A stretch of 64,000 nt of DNA from Pseudomonas sp. B6002 (GCF_013385985.1 NZ_JACAOY010000001.1:167202-231201), one strand, 5' to 3'. Shown: positions 1 through 9,487, counted from the first letter of the stretch. Numbers and translations: made by a program. The notes: generated by a model not told the origin, from the sequence alone.

Positions 1-599
1 TACACACGCGGCAAACCGCCACCGCTCAAGGCGGTCTCGGCGCTGACGTGACCGATCTCAGTGTAGATGTGTTGCCACAGCTGGGTTTCACGCGGGCTGC
101 TCAAGGGCAGGTCGACATGGCCGCCCTCCCCCGGCAACGCCGCCCAGCGGCCGCCGCCCAGATCCAGCAGGGTGCCGACACCCAGGCCGGTGCCCGGGCC
201 GATCACCACCGCAGGGCGCAACGGTTCCGGCGTGCCTTCGCAGACCACGCGGAATTCGTCCGGCTTAAGGCGGGTCATGCCCAGGGCCATGGCCGAGAAG
301 TCGTTGACCAGCAGCAGTTCATCCACCTGCAGGGTTTTGCAAAACGCAGTCTTGCTCAGGCGCCAGTGATTGTTGGTGAATTTAAATTCATCCCCGCTCA
401 CCGGCCCGGCGACTGACAGGCACACCGCACCGACGTCCCCGATTTCCAGGCCTTCTTCCTTGAGGTAGACCTTGATGGCCTCCTCAGGGCTTTGGTGATC
501 CGCCGTGGCATGCACGCGGATCGAATGCAGTTCCTGGTCCCGCCACAACGCAAAACGGGCGTTGGTGCCCCCGATATCACCGACCAGCGCAAGCTTCAC
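1..599 (-). CDS. glk: Glucokinase, partial (C-terminus beyond window edge)
   Basis: It phosphorylates glucose to glucose-6-phosphate in the cytoplasm, feeding the Entner-Doudoroff route. About 199 N-terminal codons are present. The N-terminus reads [18 protein letters not shown], the phosphate-binding GDIGGTN motif of bacterial glucokinases, and [19 protein letters not shown] follows further on. I chose the GTG at 599-597 as start: it overlaps the edd stop codon as GTGA, so the two genes should be translationally coupled in an edd-glk operon, the usual Pseudomonas order. The 3' end lies outside the window. Confidence 0.93.
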   Translation of the reverse strand, partial: MKLALVGDIGGTNARFALWRDQELHSIRVHATADHQSPEEAIKVYLKEEGLEIGDVGAVCLSVAGPVSGDEFKFTNNHWRLSKTAFCKTLQVDELLLVNDFSAMALGMTRLKPDEFRVVCEGTPEPLRPAVVIGPGTGLGVGTLLDLGGGRWAALPGEGGHVDLPLSSPRETQLWQHIYTEIGHVSAETALSGGGLPRV

Positions 600-2422
600 T
601 TAAGCGTCTCCAAAGCAGCGGTAAAGGCGCTGGCGCCTTGCTCTGCGGAGCTTGCGGCCAAGCGCATAAATGCAAACAGCTCGCGACCGGCCCCCACGTT
701 ATTGCCCAACAGGCCCGTGGCAGGCGTGCGCGCTGCAAATTCTTCGGCGTCCACCTTAAGCTCCAGGGTGCCGGTGACGCCATCGACGCGAATGATATCG
801 CCATCTTGCACTCGCGCCAGCGGCCCGCCGCTCTGGGCTTCGGGGTTGACGTGAATCGCGGCGGGGATCTTACCCGAGGCGCCGGACATACGCCCGTCTG
901 TTACGAGGGCCACTTTGAAGCCACGGTCCTGCAACACACCGAGGAACGGGGTCATCTTGTGCAATTCGGGCATGCCGTTGGAGCGCGGGCCCTGGAAGCG
1001 CATCACCGCGACGAAATCCTTTTCCAGCTGGCCGGCCTTGAACGCATCGGCCAGGTCTTGCTGGTCCTGGAACACCACCGCCGGTGCTTCGACGACCTGG
1101 TGCTCAAGGGCCACGGCCGAGACCTTCATCACGCCGCGGCCGAGGTTGCCTTCCATCACGCGCAGGCCGCCTTCTGGCGAGAATGCACGGGCCACGGGGC
1201 GCAGGATGGTTTCGTCGAGGCTCTCGATAGGGCCGTCGCGCCAGATCAGTTCGCCGTCCACCAGGAACGGCTCCTGTGTGTAGCGGCTCAGGCCCTTGCC
1301 GGCCACGGTGTTGACGTCTTCGTGCAGCAAGCCGGCTTCGAGCAGCTCGCGGATCAGGAACGACATGCCGCCCGCCGCCTGGAAGTGGTTGATGTCGGCC
1401 TTGCCGTTCGGATACACGTGGGACAGGGTCGGCACCACCTCGGAGAGGTCGGCCATGTCCTGCCAGGTGAGGATGATGCCCGCCGACATGGCGATGGCCG
1501 GCATGTGCAGGGTGTGGTTGGTGGAACCACCGGTGGCATTGAGGGCGACGATGGAGTTGACGATGGATTTTTCGTCGACGATCTCGCCGATCGGCGTGAA
1601 GTTGCCATTGGCCTTGGTCAGGCGCGTGACCTGGTGCGCGGCTTCGCGGGTCAGCGCGTCACGCAGCGGCGTGTACGGGTTGACGAACGAGGCGCCCGGC
1701 AGGTGCAGGCCCATCACTTCCATCAGCAACTGGTTGGTGTTGGCGGTGCCGTAGAAGGTGCAGGTGCCCGGGCTGTGGTAGGACTTCATCTCCGATTCCA
1801 GCAACTCTTCGCGGGTGGCCTTGCCTTCGGCGTAGCGCTGGCGCACGTCGGCCTTTTGCTTGTTGGAGATACCCGACGGCATCGGGCCACCCGGCACGAA
1901 GACCATCGGTAGGTGACCGTAGCGCAGTGCGCCCATCATCAGGCCCGGTACGATCTTGTCGCAAATGCCCAGCATCAGCGCCGCGTCGAACATGTTGTGG
2001 GACAGCGCTACCGCCGTGGACATGGCAATCACTTCACGGCTAAGCAGGCTCAGCTCCATGCCGGGCTCGCCCTGGGTCACGCCGTCGCACATGGCGGGAG
2101 TGCCACCGGCGAACTGGCCGACCGAGCCGACTTCGCGCAGGGCTTTCTTGATCTGTTCAGGGAAATGTTCGTACGGCTGGTGCGCCGAGAGCATGTCGTT
2201 ATATGACGAAACAATTGCCACGTTGGCGGCATTCATCATGCGCAGACTATTTTTATCTTCAGTGCCGCAACCGGCCACGCCATGGGCGAAGTTGGCGCAC
2301 TGCAGCTTGCCGCGCATCGGACCGTCGCTGGCTGCGCCGCGAATGAGCGCAAGGTAGGCCTCGCGGGTGGCGCGGCTGCGGGCGATAAGCCGTTCGGTGA
2401 CCTCAAGGACGCGGGGATGCAT
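596..2422 (-). CDS. edd: 6-phosphogluconate dehydratase (Entner-Doudoroff)
   Basis: It dehydrates 6-phosphogluconate to 2-keto-3-deoxy-6-phosphogluconate, the committing step of the Entner-Doudoroff pathway. The 608-residue product has the normal family length and the IlvD/Edd pattern, including a cysteine in [11 protein letters not shown] (Fe-S cluster region) and the segments [20 protein letters not shown] and [12 protein letters not shown]. The ATG at 2422 starts the conserved [12 protein letters not shown]. It is the first gene of the edd-glk unit and is divergent from gap across a 221 bp region with two HexR-type palindromes, so induction when 2-keto-3-deoxy-6-phosphogluconate relieves HexR repression is expected from work in P. 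putida and P. aeruginosa. Confidence 0.97.
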   Translation of the reverse strand: MHPRVLEVTERLIARSRATREAYLALIRGAASDGPMRGKLQCANFAHGVAGCGTEDKNSLRMMNAANVAIVSSYNDMLSAHQPYEHFPEQIKKALREVGSVGQFAGGTPAMCDGVTQGEPGMELSLLSREVIAMSTAVALSHNMFDAALMLGICDKIVPGLMMGALRYGHLPMVFVPGGPMPSGISNKQKADVRQRYAEGKATREELLESEMKSYHSPGTCTFYGTANTNQLLMEVMGLHLPGASFVNPYTPLRDALTREAAHQVTRLTKANGNFTPIGEIVDEKSIVNSIVALNATGGSTNHTLHMPAIAMSAGIILTWQDMADLSEVVPTLSHVYPNGKADINHFQAAGGMSFLIRELLEAGLLHEDVNTVAGKGLSRYTQEPFLVDGELIWRDGPIESLDETILRPVARAFSPEGGLRVMEGNLGRGVMKVSAVALEHQVVEAPAVVFQDQQDLADAFKAGQLEKDFVAVMRFQGPRSNGMPELHKMTPFLGVLQDRGFKVALVTDGRMSGASGKIPAAIHVNPEAQSGGPLARVQDGDIIRVDGVTGTLELKVDAEEFAARTPATGLLGNNVGAGRELFAFMRLAASSAEQGASAFTAALETLK

Positions 2423-2542
2423 GTGTAGAACTCCAGGCTAACGGATGTGGCGACCTGAGTGTCTATGCTGGTCAAACGCCCGCCGCGAAGAGGTTGGCAG
2501 GGTGTTACTTGACCAATCGGACCAGTTGATTCAGGTCACTCG

Positions 2543-2557
2543 TTGTAGATTGAACAA
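2543..2557. promoter_or_regulatory. Putative HexR operator, edd-proximal
   Basis: The sequence is TTGTAGATTGAACAA, a perfect TTGT-N7-ACAA palindrome. This is the published half-site arrangement for the repressor HexR of Pseudomonas. It lies 121 bp upstream of the edd start codon and is the closer of two such sites to edd. Binding is inferred from sequence. Confidence 0.75.
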
Positions 2558-2604
2558 AATATTGCCACTAAAAAGGCTTGTTTTCTATTTTTATGCGAAT
2601 AATC

Positions 2605-2619
2605 TTGTAATTCTTACAA
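2605..2619. promoter_or_regulatory. Putative HexR operator, gap-proximal
   Basis: The sequence is TTGTAATTCTTACAA, again TTGT-N7-ACAA, 25 bp before the gap start codon. Two copies in one divergent control region match the known HexR control of edd and gap-1 in pseudomonads. Confidence 0.78.
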
Positions 2620-2643
2620 CAAATCGACGACAGGCACTTTCCA

Positions 2644-3645
2644 ATGACTCTTCGTATCGCAATCAATGGTTTTGGCCGTATCGGCCGTAATGTCCTGCGC
2701 GCACTGTATACCCAAGGCTACCGTCAGGATTTGCAGATCGTCGCCATCAATGATTTGGGCGACAGCGCAATCAATGCCCACCTGCTCAAGTACGACACCG
2801 TGCATGGCACTTTCGAAGCAGAGGTCGCCCACGATCAGGAAAGCCTGACCGTCAATGGTGACCGGATCGCCGTCAGCGCCATTCGCAACCCGGCCGAACT
2901 GCCGTGGGCCGCGCACAAGATCGACGTGGTGTTCGAATGCACCGGCCTGTTCACCGACCGCGACAAGGCCGCCGCCCATATTACCGCTGGTGCGCGCAAG
3001 GTGATCATCTCTGCACCCGCCAAGGGCGCTGATGCGACCGTGGTTTATGGGGTTAACCATGACATTTTGCGTCAATCCCACCAGATCATCTCCAACGCGT
3101 CGTGCACCACCAACTGCCTGGCGCCTGTGGCGCAGGTGCTGCACCGTGAACTGGGCATCGAAAGCGGCCTGATGACCACCATTCACGCCTACACCAACGA
3201 TCAGAACCTGACCGACGTCTATCACACCGACCCGTACCGTGCGCGCTCGGCCACCCAGAACATGATCCCGAGCAAGACCGGCGCCGCCGAAGCCGTGGGC
3301 CTGGTGCTGCCGGAACTGGCCGGCAAGCTGACCGGCATGGCCGTGCGTGTACCGGTGATCAATGTGTCGCTGGTGGACCTCACCGTCACCCTGAAAAAAG
3401 ACGCCACGGCCGAAGAGGTCAACGCGCTGCTCAAGGAAGCCAGCCAACATTCGAAGATCCTTGGCTACAACACCCTGCCGCTGGTTTCCAGCGATTTCAA
3501 CCACAACCCGCTGTCGTCGATTTTCGATGCCAATCACACCAAGGTCAGTGGCAAATTGCTGAAAGTGCTGGCCTGGTACGACAACGAGTGGGGTTTCTCC
3601 AACCGTATGTTGGATAACTGCCTGGCGCTGTGCAACGCCGAATAA
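2644..3645 (+). CDS. gap: Glyceraldehyde-3-phosphate dehydrogenase, type I
   Basis: It converts glyceraldehyde-3-phosphate, NAD+ and phosphate to 1,3-bisphosphoglycerate. The 333-residue protein starts with the Rossmann motif [10 protein letters not shown] and has the active-site segment [12 protein letters not shown] with the catalytic cysteine, followed by HAYTNDQ and a C-terminal [12 protein letters not shown]. Length and motifs are complete. It is divergent from edd and shares its HexR-type control region, which identifies it as the glycolytic gap-1 paralogue linked to Entner-Doudoroff metabolism rather than a biosynthetic gapB/epd. Confidence 0.97.
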   Translation: MTLRIAINGFGRIGRNVLRALYTQGYRQDLQIVAINDLGDSAINAHLLKYDTVHGTFEAEVAHDQESLTVNGDRIAVSAIRNPAELPWAAHKIDVVFECTGLFTDRDKAAAHITAGARKVIISAPAKGADATVVYGVNHDILRQSHQIISNASCTTNCLAPVAQVLHRELGIESGLMTTIHAYTNDQNLTDVYHTDPYRARSATQNMIPSKTGAAEAVGLVLPELAGKLTGMAVRVPVINVSLVDLTVTLKKDATAEEVNALLKEASQHSKILGYNTLPLVSSDFNHNPLSSIFDANHTKVSGKLLKVLAWYDNEWGFSNRMLDNCLALCNAE

Positions 3646-3654
3646 TCCTCAACC

Positions 3655-3744
3655 CTTGTAGGAGCCGGCTTGCCGGCGATCGCATCGACACGGTTTTCCA
3701 GGAAACCGAGTTGCCTGCATCGCCGGCAAGCCGGCTCCTACAAG
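3655..3744. repeat. REPIN (inverted REP pair), GGAGCCGGCTTGCCGGCGAT type
   Basis: The REP sequence TTGTAGGAGCCGGCTTGCCG is followed after about 40 bp by its inverted copy. It sits just after gap and could fold in the transcript and protect or end it. Confidence 0.9.
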
Positions 3745-3785
3745 GTTTTGCAACGCCGGCCAACGTGCCACTTGCCATTTGAGTT

Positions 3786-3805
3786 GATGATAAGCATTAT
3801 CATTC
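3786..3805. promoter_or_regulatory. Fur box upstream of the ECF sigma gene
   Basis: The sequence GATGATAAGCATTATCATTC closely matches the 19 bp Fur consensus built of GATAAT/ATTATC repeats. It ends 24 bp before the sigma-factor start codon, as expected for an iron-starvation sigma gene. Confidence 0.85.
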
Positions 3806-3829
3806 ACTGCAAATCGGTCTGGTATCACT

Positions 3830-4348
3830 GTGAGCCAATCTCGCTTCAACCACGTCTTTCTCACCCAACGGGTGATTCTGCTTCGCACCTTGCAGCGGAT
3901 GGTGAATAACCACAGCACCGCAGAGGACCTGTTGCAGGAAACCTACCTGCGCGTCACCCGGGCCTTGAGCGAGCGGCCCATCGATCACCTCGAACCTTTC
4001 GTCTATCAAACCGCGCGCAACCTGGCGCTGGATCACCTGCGTTCGCGCAGGATCCAGGCTCGCACCTTGCAGGAAGATGTGCCGCTGGACATCCTGCAAA
4101 GCGTTGCCGCCCCCATCAGCACCCCGGAAGACGCCACTCAGGCCGAGCAATTGCTTGAGCACCTGAGCGTCAGCCTCGGCCAGTTGAGCGCCCGCCAGCA
4201 ACAGATCTTCATCCTCAGCCGCCTGCACGGTTGCAGCTATCAGGAGATTGCCGATCAGCTCGACGTGTCCTTGAGCACGGTGCAAAAGGAACTGAAATTG
4301 ATCATGGCCATCTGTGTAGGTGTGGCCGAACGGCTGGATCAGCCTTAA
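3830..4348 (+). CDS. hxuI: ECF (FecI-type) iron-starvation sigma factor
   Basis: A 172-residue ECF sigma factor expected to direct RNA polymerase to the heme-receptor promoter when the receptor signals. Region 2 is visible as NHSTAEDLLQETYLRV...PFVYQTARNLALDHLRSRR, and region 4 as LSARQQQIFILSRLHGCSYQEIADQLDVSLSTVQKEL with a helix-turn-helix. The start is GTG at 3830, just after the Fur box. It is followed by a FecR-like regulator and a TonB receptor with a signalling domain, so it forms a cell-surface-signalling trio. The name is by analogy with the P. aeruginosa HxuI system (PA1300-PA1302), based on order and receptor length. A different heme or siderophore system is possible but less likely given heme oxygenase next door. 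Confidence 0.85.
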   Translation: MSQSRFNHVFLTQRVILLRTLQRMVNNHSTAEDLLQETYLRVTRALSERPIDHLEPFVYQTARNLALDHLRSRRIQARTLQEDVPLDILQSVAAPISTPEDATQAEQLLEHLSVSLGQLSARQQQIFILSRLHGCSYQEIADQLDVSLSTVQKELKLIMAICVGVAERLDQP

Positions 4349-4422
4349 GCTTCACCCGACAGATAGGTCGATCCAGGCTGTAGGAAAGATGAATAAGACG
4401 TGGCGAAGACCCGAGGAACACC

Positions 4423-5391
4423 GTGACGGACCCGAATAAACTGCGCCCCCATGAGCTGGCTCATGAGGTGCTGCAAGACGTGGCTATGGACCAAGCCCTC
4501 GACTGGCTGATCGCCTTGCAGTGCCCGCAACCCGGGCAACAGGCCGAGTTCGAGGCCTGGCTGGCCAAAGACCCTGCCCACGTCCACGCCTTCGCCAAAG
4601 CCCAGGCTGCCTGGGGTGGCGCGCCGGTGTACAGCGCCGCCGTGGCGCTGGCAGCACCGCGCAAGCCGTCGGCCTGGCGGCGGATCAAACCGCACTGGAA
4701 ACCCTTGGCCACCGCCGCCGTGCTGCTGATCGGCCTGTTCAGCTTCAGCAACTTGCCCGTGCGCCTGCAAGCCGATCACCTCACCGTGGTGGGCGAACGC
4801 CAGCGCCTGCAACTGGACGATGGCTCCAAAGTGTTGCTGAACACCAACTCGGCGTTTTCCAGCAGCATCAAGGACCACCAGCGCATCGCGCGCCTGTACC
4901 AGGGCGAGGCGTTTTTCGAGGTTCTGCCCACCCATGGACTGCCGCTGGAAATCGATGCAGGCCCGGTGCGTGCGAGCGTGCGCGACACGTCCTTCGCCGT
5001 GCGCTACCTCAATGGCGAAGCCCAGGTGCAGGTACAGCGCGGCGATGTCGACCTGAGCAATACCGTCAACGATGCGCGTGTGCGCCTGAGCGCGGGCGAA
5101 AGTATCCGTATCGGCCCCACAGGTTTCGGCCAACCAGCCAAGCTTGATCTCAACAAAGACCTGGCCTGGGTGCAGGGCCGGCTGATTTTTGAAAACTGCC
5201 CGATGAGCGAAGTGCTTGCCGAGCTGCGTCGCTACTACCCGGGCTGGATCGTGAACAACAACGACAAGCTCGCCAGTGTCGCGGTCACCGGCAATTACCG
5301 CCTCGACCAACCGCTGGACGTGGTGCGTTCCCTGGCCCACATCACCTCGGCCAAGCTCTCGGAATACCCCGCGCTGGTCATCCTGAACTAA
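4423..5391 (+). CDS. hxuR: FecR-family transmembrane sigma regulator
   Basis: An anti-sigma or sigma-activating protein of 322 residues that carries the signal from the receptor's N-terminal domain in the periplasm to the ECF factor. The N-terminal cytoplasmic part has the FecR pattern ALDWLIALQCPQ...FEAWLAKDPAHVHAFAKAQAAW. One membrane segment lies near residues 87-105 (LATAAVLLIGLF), and the periplasmic FecR domain includes RLQLDDGSKVLLNTNSA and YQGEAFFEV. The start is GTG at 4423 with the ribosome site GAGGAA 5 bp upstream. It lies 74 bp after the sigma gene. Confidence 0.88.
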   Translation: MTDPNKLRPHELAHEVLQDVAMDQALDWLIALQCPQPGQQAEFEAWLAKDPAHVHAFAKAQAAWGGAPVYSAAVALAAPRKPSAWRRIKPHWKPLATAAVLLIGLFSFSNLPVRLQADHLTVVGERQRLQLDDGSKVLLNTNSAFSSSIKDHQRIARLYQGEAFFEVLPTHGLPLEIDAGPVRASVRDTSFAVRYLNGEAQVQVQRGDVDLSNTVNDARVRLSAGESIRIGPTGFGQPAKLDLNKDLAWVQGRLIFENCPMSEVLAELRRYYPGWIVNNNDKLASVAVTGNYRLDQPLDVVRSLAHITSAKLSEYPALVILN

Positions 5392-5408
5392 ATGAGAATT
5401 ATTTTTAC
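5390..5408. promoter_or_regulatory. Possible Fur box before the heme receptor gene
   Basis: The sequence AAATGAGAATTATTTTTAC overlaps the end of the FecR-like gene and resembles Fur boxes of the AATGAGAATTATT form that precede many Pseudomonas iron-uptake genes. It would let the receptor be controlled by Fur as well as by the ECF factor. Confidence 0.6.
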
Positions 5409-5507
5409 TCGATAGCTGTCGGTGGTACGTCTCGTCTTAGCCAATGCAACTGATTCCTATTTGGTTCGGTTCGCAACTATAAGATTCGTACCCCCGGAGC
5501 GCTCTCG

Positions 5508-8072
5508 ATGTCCTCTTGTTTCAATCGCCGGTCTTCCTCGCCCGTCCTGTCCTTACTGACCGCCGCCATCCTGCTGGCCGCAACGCCAGTCATGGCCGCC
5601 ACGGCCACTGAACCGGCCGCGCGTAGCCACGGCAACTACACCTTCAGCATCGAACAACAACCGCTGGTCTCGGCATTGAACGCGTTCACCGTGGTGACCG
5701 GCTGGCAAGTCGGCCTGCCTGCTGAACTGGGCCAGGGTGTGTCGTCACCTGGCGTGCGCGGCCCGCTGACACCAGAAAAAGCCCTGGATCGCTTGTTGGT
5801 GGGGACCAACCTGAGCTACCGCAAACTGGGCAACAACAACATCGTGTTGGAAAAACGTGCCGCCGGCAGCACCCTCAACCTGCAACAGGTGACCATCAGC
5901 GCCACCCGCACCGAGCAGGACGTGAGCAGCGTGCCCAGCACCGTCTCCGTGCATGATCGCCAGGACCTGGACCGCGACAACGTGAACACCATTCGTGAAC
6001 TGGTGCGCTACGAGCCCAACGTCTCTGTCGGCGGCGCCGGCACTCGCGCCAGCAATGCGGGCTACAACATTCGTGGCATCGACGGTGACCGCATCCTCAC
6101 CCAGGTCGACGGCGTCGAAGTACCGGACAACTTCTTCAACGGCCCTTATGCCAAGACCCGTCGCAACTACGTCGACCCGGAAATCGTCAAGCGTGTGGAA
6201 ATCCTGCGTGGCCCGGCCTCGGCCCTGTACGGCAGCAGCGCCATCGGCGGCGCCGTCAGCTATTTCACCCTCGACCCGGATGACATCATCAAGCCCGGCC
6301 AGGACTACGGCGCCCGCCTGAAAACCGGCTACAGCTCGGCCGACGACAGCTGGCTGACCTCCGGCACCGTCGCCGGACGCGTGCAGGACTTCGACGGTTT
6401 GCTGCACCTGAGCCAGCGCAATGGCCACGAGATGGAATCCTACGATGGCAACAACGCCACCGGCCTCGCCCGCACCGGCGCCAACCCGGAAGATGCGCGC
6501 ACCACCAACGTGCTGGCCAAACTGGGCTGGAACTACGGCGATGACAACCGCCTGGGCCTGACCTACGAGAAGTTCAAGGATGACCGCGACGTCAACCTGA
6601 AAAACGCTGTGGGCGGCCCGTTCACCGGCGGCCGTGGCTTCAACTTCTACCGTGCACGTTCGGGTAACGACACCATCACCCGTGAACGTTTCGCCATTGA
6701 AAACCGCTTCGCCCTCGACTCGCCGATTGCCGATCACATCAAGACCAGCCTCAACTATCAGATCGCCAAGACCGACCAGACCACCGCTGAAATCTACCAG
6801 CCCTCGCGCCGCGTATTGCGCACCCGCGAAACCCTGTATGAAGAAAAACAGTGGGTGTTCGACGCGCAGCTGGACAAGGCGTTCAGCATCGGCGAAACGG
6901 ATCATCAGGTGACCTACGGCACCACCCTGAAACAACAAAAAGTCACCGGCTCCCGCGAAGGCGGCGCGACCTGCCTGGCCGTCGGCGGCGGTTGCACGGC
7001 CATTGGCGCACCGAGCCCACAGGCCAGCGACAGCGTGAAAAAGGCCAGCGACTTCCCGGACCCGACCATCAACACCTATTCGCTGTTCGCCCAGGACCAG
7101 ATCACCTGGGACAAATGGACCTTCCTGCCGGCCGTGCGTTACGACTACACCCAGCTCAAGCCCAAGCTGACCGAAGAGTTCCTCAACACCGTTGACCCGA
7201 CGCGGATCTATGACCACAGCGACGCCGACAAAACCTGGCATCGGGTCACACCCAAGTTCGGCCTGACCTACGCGCTGACCGACCATTACACCTGGTTCGG
7301 CCAATACGCCGAAGGTTTCCGCACGCCATCGGCGAAAGCGCTGTACGGCCGTTTCGAAAACCTGAACCAGGGCTACACCGTCGAGCCCAACCCGAACCTC
7401 AAGCCGGAAACCAGCAAAGGCATTGAAACTGGGATTCGCGGCAACTTCGACGAGGGCTCGTTCGACATCGCCGTGTTCTACAACAAGTACCGCGACTTCA
7501 TTGACGAAGACGCCTCGGTCGCTGGCGGCACCGTGCAGCAGTTCGAAGCCAACAACATCAAGCACGCCACCATCAAGGGCATCGAAGCCAAGGGCCGCCT
7601 GAACCTCGATGCGTTCGGCGCACCACAAGGCCTCTACACCCAGGGTTCGGTCGGCTACACCTACGGGCGCAACGACGACAACGGCGAGCCGCTCAACAGC
7701 GTCAACCCGCTCAAAGGCGTGTTCGGCCTGGGTTACGACCAGGACAACTACGGCGGCCTGCTGAGCTGGACGCTGGTGAAAAAGCAAAACCGTGTGGACA
7801 GCACCACCTTCCACGCCCCCGATGGCAGCACCAGCGCGCCCTTCAAGACTCCGGGCTTTGGCGTGCTGGACCTGACCGCCTTCTACAAAGTCACCGACGA
7901 CGTGACCATCAACGGTGGCGTCTACAACCTGACCGACAAGAAGTACTGGAACTGGGATGACGTGCGCAGCTACGACGGTGTCGGCGAAGCCGGCGTGACC
8001 GCGCCCGCCAATCTCGACCGTTTGACCCAGCCGGGCCGAAACTTTGCGATCAACCTGATCTGGGACATCTGA
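5508..8072 (+). CDS. hxuA: TonB-dependent heme/hemoglobin receptor with signalling domain
   Basis: An outer-membrane receptor (854 residues) for heme or hemoglobin uptake that also signals to the FecR/ECF pair. A signal peptide covers about residues 1-30. An STN signalling domain (about 45-120) starts at YTFSIEQQPLVSALNAF. The plug domain has GYNIRGIDGDRILTQVDGV and EILRGPASALYGSSAIGGAV. The barrel contains FRTPSAKALYG and NPNLKPE, matching the FRAP and NPDL boxes of heme receptors, and it ends in a C-terminal aromatic pattern (INLIWDI). Its length is close to P. aeruginosa HxuA. No histidine lies between the two boxes. A Fur-like site precedes it and a strong terminator follows. Confidence 0.88.
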   Translation: MSSCFNRRSSSPVLSLLTAAILLAATPVMAATATEPAARSHGNYTFSIEQQPLVSALNAFTVVTGWQVGLPAELGQGVSSPGVRGPLTPEKALDRLLVGTNLSYRKLGNNNIVLEKRAAGSTLNLQQVTISATRTEQDVSSVPSTVSVHDRQDLDRDNVNTIRELVRYEPNVSVGGAGTRASNAGYNIRGIDGDRILTQVDGVEVPDNFFNGPYAKTRRNYVDPEIVKRVEILRGPASALYGSSAIGGAVSYFTLDPDDIIKPGQDYGARLKTGYSSADDSWLTSGTVAGRVQDFDGLLHLSQRNGHEMESYDGNNATGLARTGANPEDARTTNVLAKLGWNYGDDNRLGLTYEKFKDDRDVNLKNAVGGPFTGGRGFNFYRARSGNDTITRERFAIENRFALDSPIADHIKTSLNYQIAKTDQTTAEIYQPSRRVLRTRETLYEEKQWVFDAQLDKAFSIGETDHQVTYGTTLKQQKVTGSREGGATCLAVGGGCTAIGAPSPQASDSVKKASDFPDPTINTYSLFAQDQITWDKWTFLPAVRYDYTQLKPKLTEEFLNTVDPTRIYDHSDADKTWHRVTPKFGLTYALTDHYTWFGQYAEGFRTPSAKALYGRFENLNQGYTVEPNPNLKPETSKGIETGIRGNFDEGSFDIAVFYNKYRDFIDEDASVAGGTVQQFEANNIKHATIKGIEAKGRLNLDAFGAPQGLYTQGSVGYTYGRNDDNGEPLNSVNPLKGVFGLGYDQDNYGGLLSWTLVKKQNRVDSTTFHAPDGSTSAPFKTPGFGVLDLTAFYKVTDDVTINGGVYNLTDKKYWNWDDVRSYDGVGEAGVTAPANLDRLTQPGRNFAINLIWDI

Positions 8073-8081
8073 TAACGCCCG

Positions 8082-8123
8082 CCTCACCCCGCTGGAATTT
8101 CATCGGCGGGGTGAGGATTTTTT
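8082..8123 (+). terminator. Rho-independent terminator after the heme receptor
   Basis: An 11 bp G+C-rich stem (CCTCACCCCGC with GCGGGGTGAGG) is followed by a run of T residues. It separates the receptor from hemO, so hemO needs its own promoter. Confidence 0.88.
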
Positions 8124-8207
8124 ACTGTGCTGCGTCTTCTTGTTCGTCTAGTTGATAACAGCTCTCTTTAGAGCCACAAGGCGCTACCCTTCTCAAGGAC
8201 TTTCCCC

Positions 8208-8816
8208 ATGACCGCTTCCCCTACCGCAGAACGCCCAAGCCTGCGCTCCCAGCGCCTGAACCAGATCACCAACGAGCCACACACCAAGCTCGACGCCCTG
8301 GTCAAGGCTCACGCGCCGTTTGAAACCCAGGCCAACTTCGCCCGCTTCGTGGTGGCGCAGTACCTGTTCCAATCGGAACTGGTTGCGCTGTACAACGACG
8401 CCGAGTTGATCAAGATTGTCCCGGACCTGGCGGCACGCTGCCGCGCAGAAGCCGCCAAGCTGGACCTGGGCGATCTGGACACCGACGTACCGGCTCCCGT
8501 TGCCGGCGCCGTAAAAAACCCGAGCAAGGCCGAAGCCCTGGGCTGGTTGTTCGTGTCTGAAGGTTCCAAGCTGGGCGCTGCGTTCCTGATCAAGCGCGCC
8601 GTGGGCCTGGGCCTGAGCGAAACCTTCGGCGCCCGCCACCTCGGTGAGCCGGCCGGTGGTCGTGCCGAAGGCTGGAAGAGCTTCACCCGCACCCTCGACG
8701 GCCTGGAATTCAGCGCCGAAGAAGAAGCGGCCGTGGAAAAAGGTGCAATCGACGCGTTCGTGCGCTTCACCGTGCTACTGGAACAGGCGTACGCTAGCGC
8801 CCCTGAATTCGCCTGA
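8208..8816 (+). CDS. hemO: Heme oxygenase, PigA/HemO type
   Basis: It cleaves imported heme to biliverdin, CO and iron in the cytoplasm. The 202-residue protein aligns well with P. aeruginosa PigA as I recall it: LRSQRLNQITNEPH carries the axial heme ligand (His25), followed by FARFVAAQYLF-like sequence (FARFVVAQYLFQ), EALGWLFVSEGSKLGAAFL and FGARHLGEPAGGRAEGWKSF. Asn18 and Phe115 correspond to PigA Asn19 and Phe117, residues tied to its unusual delta/beta product specificity. The ATG at 8208 has AAGGA upstream. It follows the heme receptor but sits behind a terminator. Confidence 0.95.
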   Translation: MTASPTAERPSLRSQRLNQITNEPHTKLDALVKAHAPFETQANFARFVVAQYLFQSELVALYNDAELIKIVPDLAARCRAEAAKLDLGDLDTDVPAPVAGAVKNPSKAEALGWLFVSEGSKLGAAFLIKRAVGLGLSETFGARHLGEPAGGRAEGWKSFTRTLDGLEFSAEEEAAVEKGAIDAFVRFTVLLEQAYASAPEFA

Positions 8817-8829
8817 TTCAACACTCCCT

Positions 8830-8911
8830 GTAGGAGCCGGCTTGCCGGCGATAAGGCCATCAGCCTTGCGCTGATTTCAAAGGCCTCATCGCCGGCAAGC
8901 CGGCTCCTACA
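8830..8911. repeat. REPIN, GGAGCCGGCTTGCCGGCGAT type
   Basis: Inverted REP pair with ends TGTAGGAGCCGGCTTGCCGG and its complement, lying between hemO and the DUF454 gene. Confidence 0.9.
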
Positions 8912-8946
8912 ATGGGTGTAATCCCTCTCTCTGCAAATCACTCCCC

Positions 8947-9348
8947 ATGACCGGCAAAACCCAATCCACCTCGAAAATCGCGCAGATCCTCTTCGGCCTG
9001 CTGGCCTACGTCAGCCTGGGCATCGGGTTGGTGGCGATTGTCATCCCGGGTTTGCCCACCACCGAATTCATCCTGCTCGCCGCCTGGGCCGCTACCAAAA
9101 GTTCGCCGCGCCTGAGTGCCTGGCTGGAAAACCACCGGTTGTTCGGGCCGATCCTGTTCAACTGGCGCAACGGCAAGATCATCGCGCGCCGCGCCAAAAT
9201 CAGCGCCACCATCAGCATGTTGGTCTGCGCCGTGCTGATGCTGGTCATGCTCGAACACGGCTGGCCGGTGTACCTGGCCATTGCCGGGATGAGCCTGGGC
9301 AACCTGTGGATCTGGTCCCGCCCGGAACGGCTTGCAGCCCCCGTATAA
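8947..9348 (+). CDS. DUF454 (YbaN-like) inner-membrane protein
   Basis: A 133-residue protein of the DUF454/YbaN family. It has hydrophobic segments near residues 13-35 (ILFGLLAYVSLGIGLVAIVIPGLPTT shortened here to its core, LGIGLVAIVIPGLP), 77-90 and 100-115, with the family signature LPTTEFILLAAWAATKSSPRL and LFGPILFNWRNGKIIARRAK. Function is unknown. In many pseudomonads and enterics this family neighbours heme or nucleotide genes, but the REPIN between it and hemO argues for separate transcription. The ATG at 8947 begins a conserved N-terminus. Confidence 0.85.
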   Translation: MTGKTQSTSKIAQILFGLLAYVSLGIGLVAIVIPGLPTTEFILLAAWAATKSSPRLSAWLENHRLFGPILFNWRNGKIIARRAKISATISMLVCAVLMLVMLEHGWPVYLAIAGMSLGNLWIWSRPERLAAPV

Positions 9349-9487
9349 CGCTGCGTGTAGCCTTTTGCCTACCGCTCATCGCCTTCCCCTCATGAAACAT
9401 CCCGTAACGCCGATGTTCCGGATATAGCGCCGAATGGACTTGGCTCGCCCTGCTTGCATTCCAACAAGTCCATACGCGAGTGAACCT

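Noticed and set aside
5745-8087. 780-codon open frame on the minus strand
   Set aside because: It is antisense to the heme receptor and reflects its G+C-rich third positions; no ribosome site or domain.
9380-9420. Possible sigma-28 promoter before the chemoreceptor gene
   Set aside because: GCCGAT occurs at 9409 but the -35 element is at the wrong distance (about 11 bp rather than 15).
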